Below are positions 25,505-33,743 of a DNA stretch of 64,000 nt, in pieces (position 1 is the stretch's first letter; every line of letters starts with the position of its first letter). Both the position numbers and the translations under genes were made by a program. The notes below the pieces were generated by a model. The model did not search any database. It was not told where the DNA came from and worked only from the letters and a program-made list of their open reading frames with translations. This DNA is from Oscillatoria nigro-viridis PCC 7112 (GTDB lineage: Bacteria; Cyanobacteriota; Cyanobacteriia; Cyanobacteriales; Microcoleaceae), in NCBI RefSeq assembly GCF_000317475.1, contig NC_019729.1, positions 1,998,501 through 2,062,500 of the forward strand, in the 5' to 3' direction.

Positions 25505-26332
25505 ATGTTAGTAGAAAAACTCGCAGAATTAAAAAATATTTTCGCACAGATGGAACGGGCTTTGATCGCCTACTCCGGCGGAATAGACAGCACTTTGGTG
25601 GCAAAAATCGCTTTTGATGTATTGGGCGATCGCGCATTGGCAGTGACGGCAGTTTCCCCGTCTTTACTGCCAGAAGATTTAGAAGATGCGCGCATTCAAG
25701 CAGCCGAAATTGGGATTGCCCACCAGGAAGTACAAACTCAGGAAATGGCCAATCCAAATTACACTTCTAACCCGGTTAACCGCTGCTATTTCTGCAAAAG
25801 CGAACTGCACGATACTTTGAAACCCCTAGCACTAGCAAAGGGTTATCCTTATGTGGTGGATGGGGTTAATGGTGACGATTTAAAGGATTACCGTCCCGGA
25901 ATTCAGGCTGCGAAGGAACGCGGCGCGCGATCGCCCTTAGCAGAAGTAGGCATGACTAAATTGGAAGTGCGGCAATTGGCAAAAGAATTGGGTTTGCCTT
26001 GGTGGGACAAACCGGCTCAACCTTGTTTGAGTTCGCGCTTTCCTTACGGCGAAGAAATCACCGTTGCAAAGTTGCAAAGAGTGGGCCGCGCCGAACGGTA
26101 TTTGCGACAGTTGGGACTTAAAAATTTGCGAGTGCGATCGGACGGAGATACGGCGCGCATTGAGTTACCCGCAGAGGAGATTCAGGAGTTTGTGGTAAAT
26201 ACGGATTTGCCTGCATTGGTGGCGGTGTTTCAGGAGTTGGGTTTTGTGTACGCGACTTTGGATTTGGAGGGGTTTCGCAGCGGCAAATTAAATCAGGTTT
26301 TGCAACCTGAATTGTTGGGGGCGAAAGGTTAA
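25505..26332 (+). CDS. larE: ATP-dependent sacrificial sulfur transferase LarE
   Basis: The protein has 275 residues from ATG 25505. The PP-loop ATPase motif AYSGGIDSTLVAK is at about 21-33, NRCYFCKSELH near 90, DGVNGDDLKDYRPG near 115, and PCLSSRFPYGE near 172 with the conserved Cys. LarE adds sulfur to the pincer precursor of the nickel-pincer nucleotide cofactor of lactate racemase. Many LarE homologues in bacteria lacking LarA act in other thiolation pathways. No larB or larC gene is in the window, so the real role here is uncertain. Confidence 0.88.
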   Translation: MLVEKLAELKNIFAQMERALIAYSGGIDSTLVAKIAFDVLGDRALAVTAVSPSLLPEDLEDARIQAAEIGIAHQEVQTQEMANPNYTSNPVNRCYFCKSELHDTLKPLALAKGYPYVVDGVNGDDLKDYRPGIQAAKERGARSPLAEVGMTKLEVRQLAKELGLPWWDKPAQPCLSSRFPYGEEITVAKLQRVGRAERYLRQLGLKNLRVRSDGDTARIELPAEEIQEFVVNTDLPALVAVFQELGFVYATLDLEGFRSGKLNQVLQPELLGAKG

Positions 26333-26507
26333 TTAAGAAGGTGGGTTGATAAATATTCTGGATCTGGCTTACAGATTGTTGGTGAAACCCGCCCCTAAAA
26401 ATATTGACCGCAACAGCCGGACCGCAATTTCGATAAATTTGCATAAATCCTGAAGCCTGGTTAAACGAAGAGCATAAACTAAAGTAGCAAGAATAGCAGC
26501 AAGTTTT

Positions 26508-27242
26508 ATGAAAGTTAAATTTAGATTAATCTTTGTCGCCTTGGCTTTGTTGTTGTCGGGCTACATCCCGTTTCGGGTGTTAGCTAGCCCGCAACCTTCG
26601 GGAGATACAGTTAGTTCTGCCCTCTGGTGGCAAGTTGCTGTGTACAATCAGGTACAACAAATTAAAGAACGGCAATATCAAGGGTGTGTGTGGGGCGATT
26701 CTATTTCCTCGGCCCTCGGCGATTCTTTGGGTGAAGAAAACTTTAATTTTGCGATCGGCGGAATGAGTTCAGTTTCGCTGCTAGAACAGCTTAAACTTGT
26801 AGTGCCACAGCGGTTTACCTGCGAAAAAGCGATTTTGGCGATCGGCACAAATGATGCTATGTACGGCATTAGCGACGAGCAGTTTGTCAGCAATTTGAAA
26901 CAGGCGATCGCCGTGATGCGATCTATCGGAACAAAACAGATTATTCTGATTCCTGCTTTTTACTCAACTCTTGCCGCCAGCTACAATCCTAAATTTGCCG
27001 GAACAATTGCTAGAGTTGATGAAATCAATGTTCTCATCGATCGAGTAGCCGCCGACGAAAATCTGACCGTGGAATCTAGCGGTATACAAGCATTGTTTAA
27101 GGAAAAAGCTCTCAATGCAGATTTAACAATTGACGGCGTTCACCTCAATGCTAAAGGTTTAGATATATACAGAAAAGTTTTGTTAAATATTTTGAACGAT
27201 CCCTTAACAACTCGCAATTTTTATGACATAATATGTGTTTAA
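26508..27242 (+). CDS. SGNH/GDSL-family hydrolase, exported
   Basis: The protein has 244 residues. The N-terminal signal or anchor is KFRLIFVALALLLSGYIPF. Catalytic blocks are in order: WGDSISSAL (Ser, block I) near 63, FAIGGMSSVSL (block II Gly) near 80, AIGTNDAMYG (Asn, block III) near 110, and IDGVHLNAKG (Asp-x-x-His, block V) near 215. The family acts on esters of lipids, polysaccharides or peptidoglycan. It lies upstream of, and converges on, the polysaccharide export gene, so a role in modifying exported polymer is plausible but only inferred. Confidence 0.87.
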   Translation: MKVKFRLIFVALALLLSGYIPFRVLASPQPSGDTVSSALWWQVAVYNQVQQIKERQYQGCVWGDSISSALGDSLGEENFNFAIGGMSSVSLLEQLKLVVPQRFTCEKAILAIGTNDAMYGISDEQFVSNLKQAIAVMRSIGTKQIILIPAFYSTLAASYNPKFAGTIARVDEINVLIDRVAADENLTVESSGIQALFKEKALNADLTIDGVHLNAKGLDIYRKVLLNILNDPLTTRNFYDIICV

Positions 27243-27371
27243 ATTATTACTTTAAATTCCTTGCGAACTTTAATCGTGTGTTTTGAACTCAACGACCACA
27301 ATCAATTTTTTTGCAGTGATGACTGAAGTCCTCACTACAAACTTATAAGGGTTATTTTACCTGACTAGATA

Positions 27372-29216
27372 TCAAGGAGTAGTTGTCGTAGTTTGTGGCT
27401 GCATTTGCTGCGGCTGCTGATTTTGGAGCTGAAGTTGCTGCTGTTGAATCAGAAGCTGCTGATTCTGAAGATCTATTTGCCGCTGTCTGTCTTCCAGTTG
27501 CAAGCGTCTGTCTTCTGCTTGCTGCAATCTATCTTCACGTTGTATCTCTCTTTCTAGCTGTCTGTCTTCACGTTGCTCTTGTCTGTCTTGACGTTGTTCG
27601 CGAATCTGTCTGAGCTGATTTCGCCGCTCGAAATCCCCTCCCAAAAATAAGTTTTGAAAAGCGTTGATAGTTGTTTGAAACCCTGTAAGAACGCCGCTAA
27701 CAGCGCCGATCCCAGTTGCAACTCCTGTTATTGGCTGCAAGAAACTGTTGATATTGTCTGCTACCCTAGCATAGCCCGATCGCGCTACCAGAATCACATC
27801 GTTGTTGCGGAGAGTTGGGTTATTATTAGGATTCAAGCCTTGAGCAAAATCCACCTCGATCGTGCGGCGAGAAACAGTACCGTTGGGGTTCAAACGCAAT
27901 AGTTCTACCTTGTCTTTTTTAGCCCGCAATTGATTGAAACTGCCTGCGGTCAGCAAAGCTTGGTGCAGGGATGTACTAGGCCGTACCTGCAAAGCCCCAG
28001 GCCTAATTACTTCTCCTACAATATTGATGCTAATCGCGTTCGGAGAAAAACTGCTATTTGCGACTTGAGAAACTTCAGCCAAGTCTACATTAGCTGCTGT
28101 CGGGATAATCACGCTATCTCCTTCTTGCAGCAAAATATCTTGAGTGGCGTCGCCTTTTTGCAGCAAATCCCACAGATTTACCATGATAGTTTGTTCGTTG
28201 CCTCCTCTGACTCGGCGGCGGATTTGCACGCGGCGAATGTCAGCTTCTGTAGTGATACCACCAGCAATTTTCAGTGCTCTAGTTATTGTTGGCAAGCCCA
28301 CAACTGCTCCTTGCTGTTGGTCGATAGATACAAAACTCAACTCTGTTTGTTGGTTGCTCGATCGCACATCGGAAGCAAATACAGTATAAGGCCCCGGTCG
28401 ATTTACTTCCCCGACAATTACCACGCCAATTGGTTTAGTAATATCAGCGGAAAAATTAGCACTGGCTCTTTGACGGACTTCTTCAGTATTCAGGGCCCTT
28501 GCTGTCGGTACAAAAATTGTATCTCCATCTCGAATGGTAACGTCTTGACGCAAATTTCCCGTGTCTAAAAAATCCTGCAAATCAACAGTAGTAACTTGCT
28601 CCGGCCCGCCTCTGCGGGGACGGCGAATTTGGACATTTCGCATATCTCCTGCTGATGTCACCCCTTTTGCAAGTTGCAGCATTTCCATCAAAGTCGGGAA
28701 TTTTACTCCTCCTCCTTCTCTAGTGGGATTAATCTTGTAGGAACCCGGGCGAGTCACTTCACCCGCAAGACCTATATTTACGGGGCGAGCGACAATCACA
28801 GTCACGGTAACAACGGGAACATTTATGAAGGGTTCGTATCGCTTGGTAATCACGTTAGCGGCTTGTTGCAGCGTCAACCCTTGAATCGAGACGCTGCCAA
28901 TGATTGGCAAATTGAGCGTCCCGTCAACTAACACTTGATATTCCTTGCTGAATTCAGGGACGCCGAAGATATCTAAAGCAATGCGATCGCCCGATCCTAA
29001 AGTATAAGCTGCTTCTGGTGTCAGCGGCGCAGAATTGCCGATCGGCGGCAAACTATAACCCGGAGGTGGCGGCGGCGGTACTCTCGGTTGGTTTGGGTTC
29101 CTAGCGGGCGCAGGATTTCTGATGGCAGGCAACTGAGCTCTACTGGGCAGCGAACTCAATAGCACCAGAAGTGCTGACAAACTCAGACTTGTAGCGGTTT
29201 GAACGGTATGTTTCAT
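27372..29216 (-). CDS. Polysaccharide biosynthesis/export protein (Wza-like, SLBB domains)
   Basis: The protein has 614 residues from ATG 29216, chosen for the AGGGAAG site 5 bases upstream; an ATG at 29243 would add nine. It has a signal peptide ending near ALLVLLSSLPSRAQ, then a proline-rich linker. The polysaccharide export domain (YTLGSGDRIALDIFGVPEFS through GSVSIQGLTLQQAANVI) covers about 72-140. Three SLBB-type beta-grasp repeats follow, each starting IGLAGEVTRPG, GVVIVGEVNRPG or SINIVGEVIRPG. The last about 90 residues are an extreme Gln/Arg/Glu coiled-coil tail. Wza-type proteins form the outer-membrane exit channel for exopolysaccharide. The Gln-rich tail is unusual. Confidence 0.88.
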   Translation of the reverse strand: MKHTVQTATSLSLSALLVLLSSLPSRAQLPAIRNPAPARNPNQPRVPPPPPPGYSLPPIGNSAPLTPEAAYTLGSGDRIALDIFGVPEFSKEYQVLVDGTLNLPIIGSVSIQGLTLQQAANVITKRYEPFINVPVVTVTVIVARPVNIGLAGEVTRPGSYKINPTREGGGVKFPTLMEMLQLAKGVTSAGDMRNVQIRRPRRGGPEQVTTVDLQDFLDTGNLRQDVTIRDGDTIFVPTARALNTEEVRQRASANFSADITKPIGVVIVGEVNRPGPYTVFASDVRSSNQQTELSFVSIDQQQGAVVGLPTITRALKIAGGITTEADIRRVQIRRRVRGGNEQTIMVNLWDLLQKGDATQDILLQEGDSVIIPTAANVDLAEVSQVANSSFSPNAISINIVGEVIRPGALQVRPSTSLHQALLTAGSFNQLRAKKDKVELLRLNPNGTVSRRTIEVDFAQGLNPNNNPTLRNNDVILVARSGYARVADNINSFLQPITGVATGIGAVSGVLTGFQTTINAFQNLFLGGDFERRNQLRQIREQRQDRQEQREDRQLEREIQREDRLQQAEDRRLQLEDRQRQIDLQNQQLLIQQQQLQLQNQQPQQMQPQTTTTTP

Positions 29217-29452
29217 TTTTCTTCCCTGGTTGCGGCCTGCCATTGAACAAAAGCAATTTAGCTAGTTGATTTTAGTTTATTTTCCCTGCTGTCCAGTGTA
29301 GCCTCGCTTCGCTGCAAAATCCACAGGTGGAAGCATAAAAATTGTGCGATCGACCGATTTTAGATTTTAGGTTTTAGATTTTAGATTGGGAAATTGAATG
29401 ATTCAATTGATATAATCATAATTATCTGCTCTTATTTGCGAGTAAAAAATAC

Positions 29453-30148
29453 GTGGGACTCAAGCTCGATAAAGTAATTCCTTGGGGACGCTGCTTGGAT
29501 GAATACATAGGAATGTTTAGCTTGACATCAAGTGACCTCAAGCTAGCAATTCTTGATTGTGCGGGCGGCCCGGCGAGTTTCAATGCCGAAATGACTCGCC
29601 AAGGTAAAAAGGTAATTTCTTGCGATCCAGTTTATCAGTTTAGCGCGGTAGAAATTGGCGATCGCATCCAAGAAACATATCAAACTGTGATTGACGGTGT
29701 TAAAGCCAATTTAGACGGCTATCTGTGGAACAATTTTGAATCGCCGTACCAGCTAGGCGAAGTAAGAATGAAGGCGATGCAGGAATTTTTAGAAGATTTT
29801 CCATCAGGCTTGCAGCAAGGTCGCTACATCAATGCTGAACTGCCAGTTTTGCCTTTCGAGAACGGTAAATTCGATCTAGCTTTGTGCAGCCATTTCTTAT
29901 TTGCTTATTCTCACCTGCTTTCGGAAGAATTTCATCTGGAAGCTATTACAGAAATGTGTCGGGTTGCGAAGGAAGTCCGGGTATTCCCCCTATTGCAGAG
30001 TTTTAGCGGGGAGGAATCCGATCGCTTAAATCCGACTGTCACAGAATTGAAAAAGAGAAGTTTTAGTGTAGAAATTCAAGAGGCTCCCTACGAGTTTCAA
30101 AAAGGCGGGAATAAGATGCTGCGAGTTAGCAAAAAAAGCTCAGCCTAA
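29453..30148 (+). CDS. Probable SAM-dependent methyltransferase-like protein
   Basis: The protein has 231 residues from GTG 29453. The fold shows LKLAILDCAGGPASFNAEM near 30-48, a motif I variant with DCAGGPAS instead of GCGxG, and KKVISCDPVYQFSA near 55 as the acidic beta-2 end. Later FDLALCSHFLFAYS near 140 fits motif IV. The methyltransferase fold is likely, but the altered motif leaves SAM binding uncertain. I associate similar proteins with cyanobacteria. It converges with the DUF4864 gene over 16 bases, where a 7-bp stem hairpin (30154-30171) lies. Confidence 0.65.
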   Translation: MGLKLDKVIPWGRCLDEYIGMFSLTSSDLKLAILDCAGGPASFNAEMTRQGKKVISCDPVYQFSAVEIGDRIQETYQTVIDGVKANLDGYLWNNFESPYQLGEVRMKAMQEFLEDFPSGLQQGRYINAELPVLPFENGKFDLALCSHFLFAYSHLLSEEFHLEAITEMCRVAKEVRVFPLLQSFSGEESDRLNPTVTELKKRSFSVEIQEAPYEFQKGGNKMLRVSKKSSA

Positions 30149-30153
30149 AATTA

Positions 30154-30171
30154 AGCATAACTTATTATGCT
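30154..30171. terminator. Small hairpin shared by two convergent genes
   Basis: AGCATAA (30154-30160) pairs exactly with TTATGCT (30165-30171) around a four-base loop, between two convergent stop codons. There is no long T-run, and the stem is A/T-rich. Confidence 0.3.
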
Positions 30172-30518
30172 GTTAGGGAAACCAAATAACAGCCATTAAT
30201 TCGCCAACTATTATCAAACTGTTTTTCCATGAGATAAATGGCTCGGATTGGGATGCCTTCCGAGTCCAGCAACAGCACAGGCTGAGCGGGAATTCCTTCT
30301 ACAGTCGCGAGGTTTTCAAATAATACCGATCGCGGACGGTAGACAGCTTCATAGGCAATTTTTACCATGTGCATAAAGTTTTCGGCTGTGCGAAACTGCT
30401 GCTGAATTCCGGGACTGGCGAAGGCAAAAGCCCCTGCTGCATCGTCTTTTTGAAATGCTTGCAGTTGCTGTTCTACGACTGAGCGAATGGTAGCGCGATC
30501 GCTGTCACTGATGAGCAT
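30165..30518 (-). CDS. DUF4864 domain-containing protein
   Basis: The protein has 117 residues. It shows an NTF2-like DUF4864 pattern: SDRATIRSVVEQQLQAFQKD near 5-25, AAGAFAFASPGIQQQF near 27-42, MVKIAYEAVYRPRSVLF near 52, and RAIYLMEKQFDNSWRINGCY at the end. The family has no known function but its fold suggests a small ligand-binding or periplasmic role. There is no signal peptide. Confidence 0.88.
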   Translation of the reverse strand: MLISDSDRATIRSVVEQQLQAFQKDDAAGAFAFASPGIQQQFRTAENFMHMVKIAYEAVYRPRSVLFENLATVEGIPAQPVLLLDSEGIPIRAIYLMEKQFDNSWRINGCYLVSLTA

Positions 30519-30700
30519 ATTTTTAATAATTTGTCAAGAGATGGGAGTGTAGAATAGTTACTATTATAGCGCTCCCACTTAAAGGCGATTTTGTGGCGGG
30601 ATGGCTGGGAAGCTGTCAGGGCGATCGGGGTTTATTTAAACCTCCGGCGGGCTGCTGACATTAGTGGTAAAATTCGTTAAAGACTTTAAGAATTGTCAAA

Positions 30701-31897
30701 ATGCTAAGCAGCGCCGCATTGAGGAAAACAGGGTCGGGGTGGGAATTTGCAAGTGAAGAAGCCTTAGAGGATTTTGTCGAAGTTCACTTGCAAAGTTTGC
30801 TCGGTTTGACGGTCATCAAGCGCCAATTCACTGTCAACGAGCAAAGATGCGATATTATAGCGGTGGACGAGAATAAACGGTTAGTTGTGCTGGAGTTAAA
30901 AAACGGCGAAGATAGATATGTCGTTCAGCAGTTAACCCGTTATTACGATGCTTTGTTGGAACACAAACCTTTTGCCGATCGCGTGGATTACGCTCAACCC
31001 GTTCGCTTAATAGCAATTGCGCCCAAATTTCACAGAGATAATTTTACAGATAGGAAGTATCACGGGCTATTTTTTCAATTTTTGCAATTTGCGATCGTTC
31101 CTGACGGGCAAAATTTATCTTTACACTTGAAAGATGTAGATGCCGAACACACTTCACAAGTAGAGATTACATATCAAGAAAGAGAAAGCACAGAGAACAT
31201 ACCCAGTCCACCCAAAGCACTTTTGAAACTTTTGAGTAATTGCCAGCTTAGTCAACAGCAAGAAATATTAAAAACTAGGCAGAAACTTCTCAGTTTTGAT
31301 ACGCGGATGGAAGAATTTGTGTCTGCTGGCAGTATCAAGTATGGAAAGGGAAATAGTAAAAATAGTAAATTCTGCGCTGAGTTGTGTTCGGATAGTAAAG
31401 GAAGTATAATCTTATTTCTGTGGTTGCCATTAAAAGGTCTGACAAGTAAAACTCTCGGCAGAGCAAGAATCTGGACTGATTGGGATGGCAATGCTTTGAT
31501 AGAGGGCTACGTGTCAAGCGGAATTGGTGGTAAAGTTAGCTCTAACAAGAAGGTAATAGCTAATCAAACAGAAAAAGTAAAGCAGAACATAACAAATATC
31601 CAACAGTGGCAACAAAATTATAGGTATACTTATTTTAATGAAAGAAACTTGATAGAGTATATTAACAGCGCCATTAAAATTATTAAAAACTCTGCAATTT
31701 CTAAAATCTTCACTTATGAAGAGATGAAGTATATAGATTTAGCTAAGGATGTAAAAAATGTTTTTATTAAAATGAACATTGCCCAGCGATATCCGAACAT
31801 CTTAGAAACTATAGACGAGTTAGACAAGCGCGCCTGTAAATTTAGTTCAGGTCAATTAATTGATTTAGCTCTGCAAAAATGGCTGGAAAGACTTTAA
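30701..31897 (+). CDS. DUF91/NucS-like PD-(D/E)xK nuclease-domain protein
   Basis: The protein has 398 residues. The N-terminal 150 residues hold a nuclease-type core: EEALEDFVEVHLQSLLGLTV, then QRCDIIAVDENKRLVVLELK with Asp and Glu-x-Lys at the usual spacing, followed by YVVQQLTRYYDALLE. This matches the endonuclease NucS/DUF91 class that cuts branched or mismatched DNA. The C-terminal 250 residues are not recognised and are Lys/Asn/Ile-rich, with more A/T-rich codons than neighbours, which suggests acquisition. It stands alone. Possible roles are DNA repair or defence. Confidence 0.7.
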   Translation: MLSSAALRKTGSGWEFASEEALEDFVEVHLQSLLGLTVIKRQFTVNEQRCDIIAVDENKRLVVLELKNGEDRYVVQQLTRYYDALLEHKPFADRVDYAQPVRLIAIAPKFHRDNFTDRKYHGLFFQFLQFAIVPDGQNLSLHLKDVDAEHTSQVEITYQERESTENIPSPPKALLKLLSNCQLSQQQEILKTRQKLLSFDTRMEEFVSAGSIKYGKGNSKNSKFCAELCSDSKGSIILFLWLPLKGLTSKTLGRARIWTDWDGNALIEGYVSSGIGGKVSSNKKVIANQTEKVKQNITNIQQWQQNYRYTYFNERNLIEYINSAIKIIKNSAISKIFTYEEMKYIDLAKDVKNVFIKMNIAQRYPNILETIDELDKRACKFSSGQLIDLALQKWLERL

Positions 31898-32065
31898 GGG
31901 GAAAAATCCGATCGCACTCCATCACCCCTTACCCAATCCACCATCTATCTGCGTCTATCTGCGTGCATCTGCGGTTAAAAAAAATCACATCAATAGCTTC
32001 GCACCAAACCAAATTACCAAACCTTGATATAATCTTACATCAAGAAGCAAAACTAAAACCAACTC

Positions 32066-32704
32066 ATGCCGCAAACAGTCTGGATCGCACGACACGGAAA
32101 CCGCATCGACTTCGTTAACCCCGACTGGTTTCTCACCGCAGAACACCGCTACGATCCCCACCTTTCCGAAGACGGTCACGTTCAAGCCAAACAACTCGCC
32201 AATCGCCTCAAAGGAGAAGGAATTTCTCACATTTTTGCTTCCCCTTTTCTGCGAACTGTCCAAACAGCAAATCACGCGGCAGAAGCTCTCGATTTGTCAA
32301 TTAAACTTGAGTGGGGACTGTGCGAATGGCTGAATCCTGAATGGATGACAGAAATGCCGGAAACTGAGTCAGTCGAAGCTTTGTGCCGGCGTTTTCCCAG
32401 GATTGATGCTTCATACAAAGGCGGTATTGCTAATTATCCCGAAACTGGGGAAGCTTGTCTCAAAAGGGCGGGGGAAACGGCTAAACGCCTCGCGGCAGAG
32501 TTTCCCGAAGATATGTTATTAGTAGGTCACGGTGCGTCGGTTTTAGGAACTGCGATCGGGCTAGCGGGCGGTGCAGAAACGGAAATTAACGCTTCTCTGT
32601 GCTGTTTGGTGAAAGTGGTGCGGGGTGAGGGAGAATGGTCGATCGCACTTAATGGCGATACTTCTCACCTGACTGACTCTGAAGCCGTTATCCGGTTTAA
32701 TTAA
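32066..32704 (+). CDS. Histidine phosphatase family protein (phosphoglycerate-mutase-like)
   Basis: The protein has 212 residues. The phospho-accepting RHG motif is in VWIARHGNRID near 8-10. Next come LSEDGHVQAKQLANRL near 40, SHIFASPFLRTVQTA (second Arg) near 58, and the second His in MLLVGHGASVLGTAIGL near 155. The RHGN variant and the size are typical of the branch-1 phosphatases that act on small phosphoesters or phosphoproteins. The substrate is unknown. It is followed by yebC 145 bases later. Confidence 0.9.
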   Translation: MPQTVWIARHGNRIDFVNPDWFLTAEHRYDPHLSEDGHVQAKQLANRLKGEGISHIFASPFLRTVQTANHAAEALDLSIKLEWGLCEWLNPEWMTEMPETESVEALCRRFPRIDASYKGGIANYPETGEACLKRAGETAKRLAAEFPEDMLLVGHGASVLGTAIGLAGGAETEINASLCCLVKVVRGEGEWSIALNGDTSHLTDSEAVIRFN

Positions 32705-32849
32705 AGTTGAGATTGGTGCGAAAAATCCCATTCTATGCTATGTGTGTAACGTGCGCCGAGGTGCACCCTATGTTACTCTGATTTGTCAAAATCTGGGTGT
32801 TATTGTTTAATGTCGATCGCACATTTTAAATCGAAAATCTTAAATCGGT

Positions 32850-33617
32850 ATGGCAGGACACAGTAAGTGGGCGAATATTAAACGCCAAAAAGCGAGAGTT
32901 GATGCCGTTAAAGGCAAGGTTTTTGCGAGAATATCTCGCGAAATTATTGTCGCGGCCCGCAGCGGAGTTCCCGATCCCGCTGGCAATTTTCAACTGCGGA
33001 CGGCTATAGAAAAAGCCAAGGCGGCGAGTATTCCTAATGAAAACATAGAAAGGGCGATCGCCAAAGGTGCCGGCTTGGCCGGGGGAAGTTCGGAATTAGA
33101 AGCTATTCGCTACGAAGGTTACGGCGTTGGCGGGGTTGCTATTCTGATTGAAGCGCTGACAGACAACCGCAACCGCACGGCGGCTGACTTGCGAGAAGCT
33201 TTTAGTAAAAATGGCGGCAACCTGGGCGAAACAGGTTGTGTGGGCTGGATGTTTGACCACAAAGGAGTTTGTACGGTACGCGGCCCGATTGATGAGGAAC
33301 AATTGTTTGAAGCATCGCTAGAGGCGGCTGCGGAATCTTATGATTTGATATTAATTGATGAGGATACTGAAGGTGCAGAGGTATTTACAAGTGTGGCTGA
33401 TTTGGAACAACTGGCTGATGTTTTGAAACAAAAAAATTTTGCTGTTGTGCAGTCGGAAAATCGCTGGATTCCGAGCAATACAGTGGAAATAGACAGTCCT
33501 GAAAAAGCTCGATCGCTCCTTAAGTTAATGGATGCACTGGAAGATTTGGACGACGTGCAAAGCGTGACGGCGAATTTTGAAATGACAGATGAATTGATGT
33601 CTTTGAGTATGGTTTAA
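32850..33617 (+). CDS. yebC: YebC/PmpR family (TACO1-like) protein
   Basis: The protein has 255 residues and matches the full family: [52 protein letters not shown] near 92, [11 protein letters not shown] near 130, and the C-terminal [18 protein letters not shown]. The family is described as transcriptional regulators and as translation factors for difficult proline-rich stretches. The last 193 bases of this gene are present again at 35881-36073 without indels. The active gene is the upstream one. Confidence 0.95.
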   Translation: MAGHSKWANIKRQKARVDAVKGKVFARISREIIVAARSGVPDPAGNFQLRTAIEKAKAASIPNENIERAIAKGAGLAGGSSELEAIRYEGYGVGGVAILIEALTDNRNRTAADLREAFSKNGGNLGETGCVGWMFDHKGVCTVRGPIDEEQLFEASLEAAAESYDLILIDEDTEGAEVFTSVADLEQLADVLKQKNFAVVQSENRWIPSNTVEIDSPEKARSLLKLMDALEDLDDVQSVTANFEMTDELMSLSMV

Positions 33618-33642
33618 TGGCTGAAAGATGAGGGATCTGGAG

Positions 33643-33686
33643 CGTCCTGCTGCCACTGCAAAAGACGAGAATTTGGCAGCAGGACG
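33643..33686. terminator. Perfect 12-bp stem hairpin after yebC
   Basis: CGTCCTGCTGCC (33643-33654) is the exact reverse complement of GGCAGCAGGACG (33675-33686), with a 20-base loop. There is no T-run after it, so it may act as a factor-dependent terminator, or be part of the boundary of the inserted gene that follows. It is absent after the second yebC copy. Confidence 0.45.
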
Positions 33687-33743
33687 ATCGTCGCATTACA
33701 ATATTACCAGGAGACGAATCCCCAATATTTACGCGGGCGGGGA

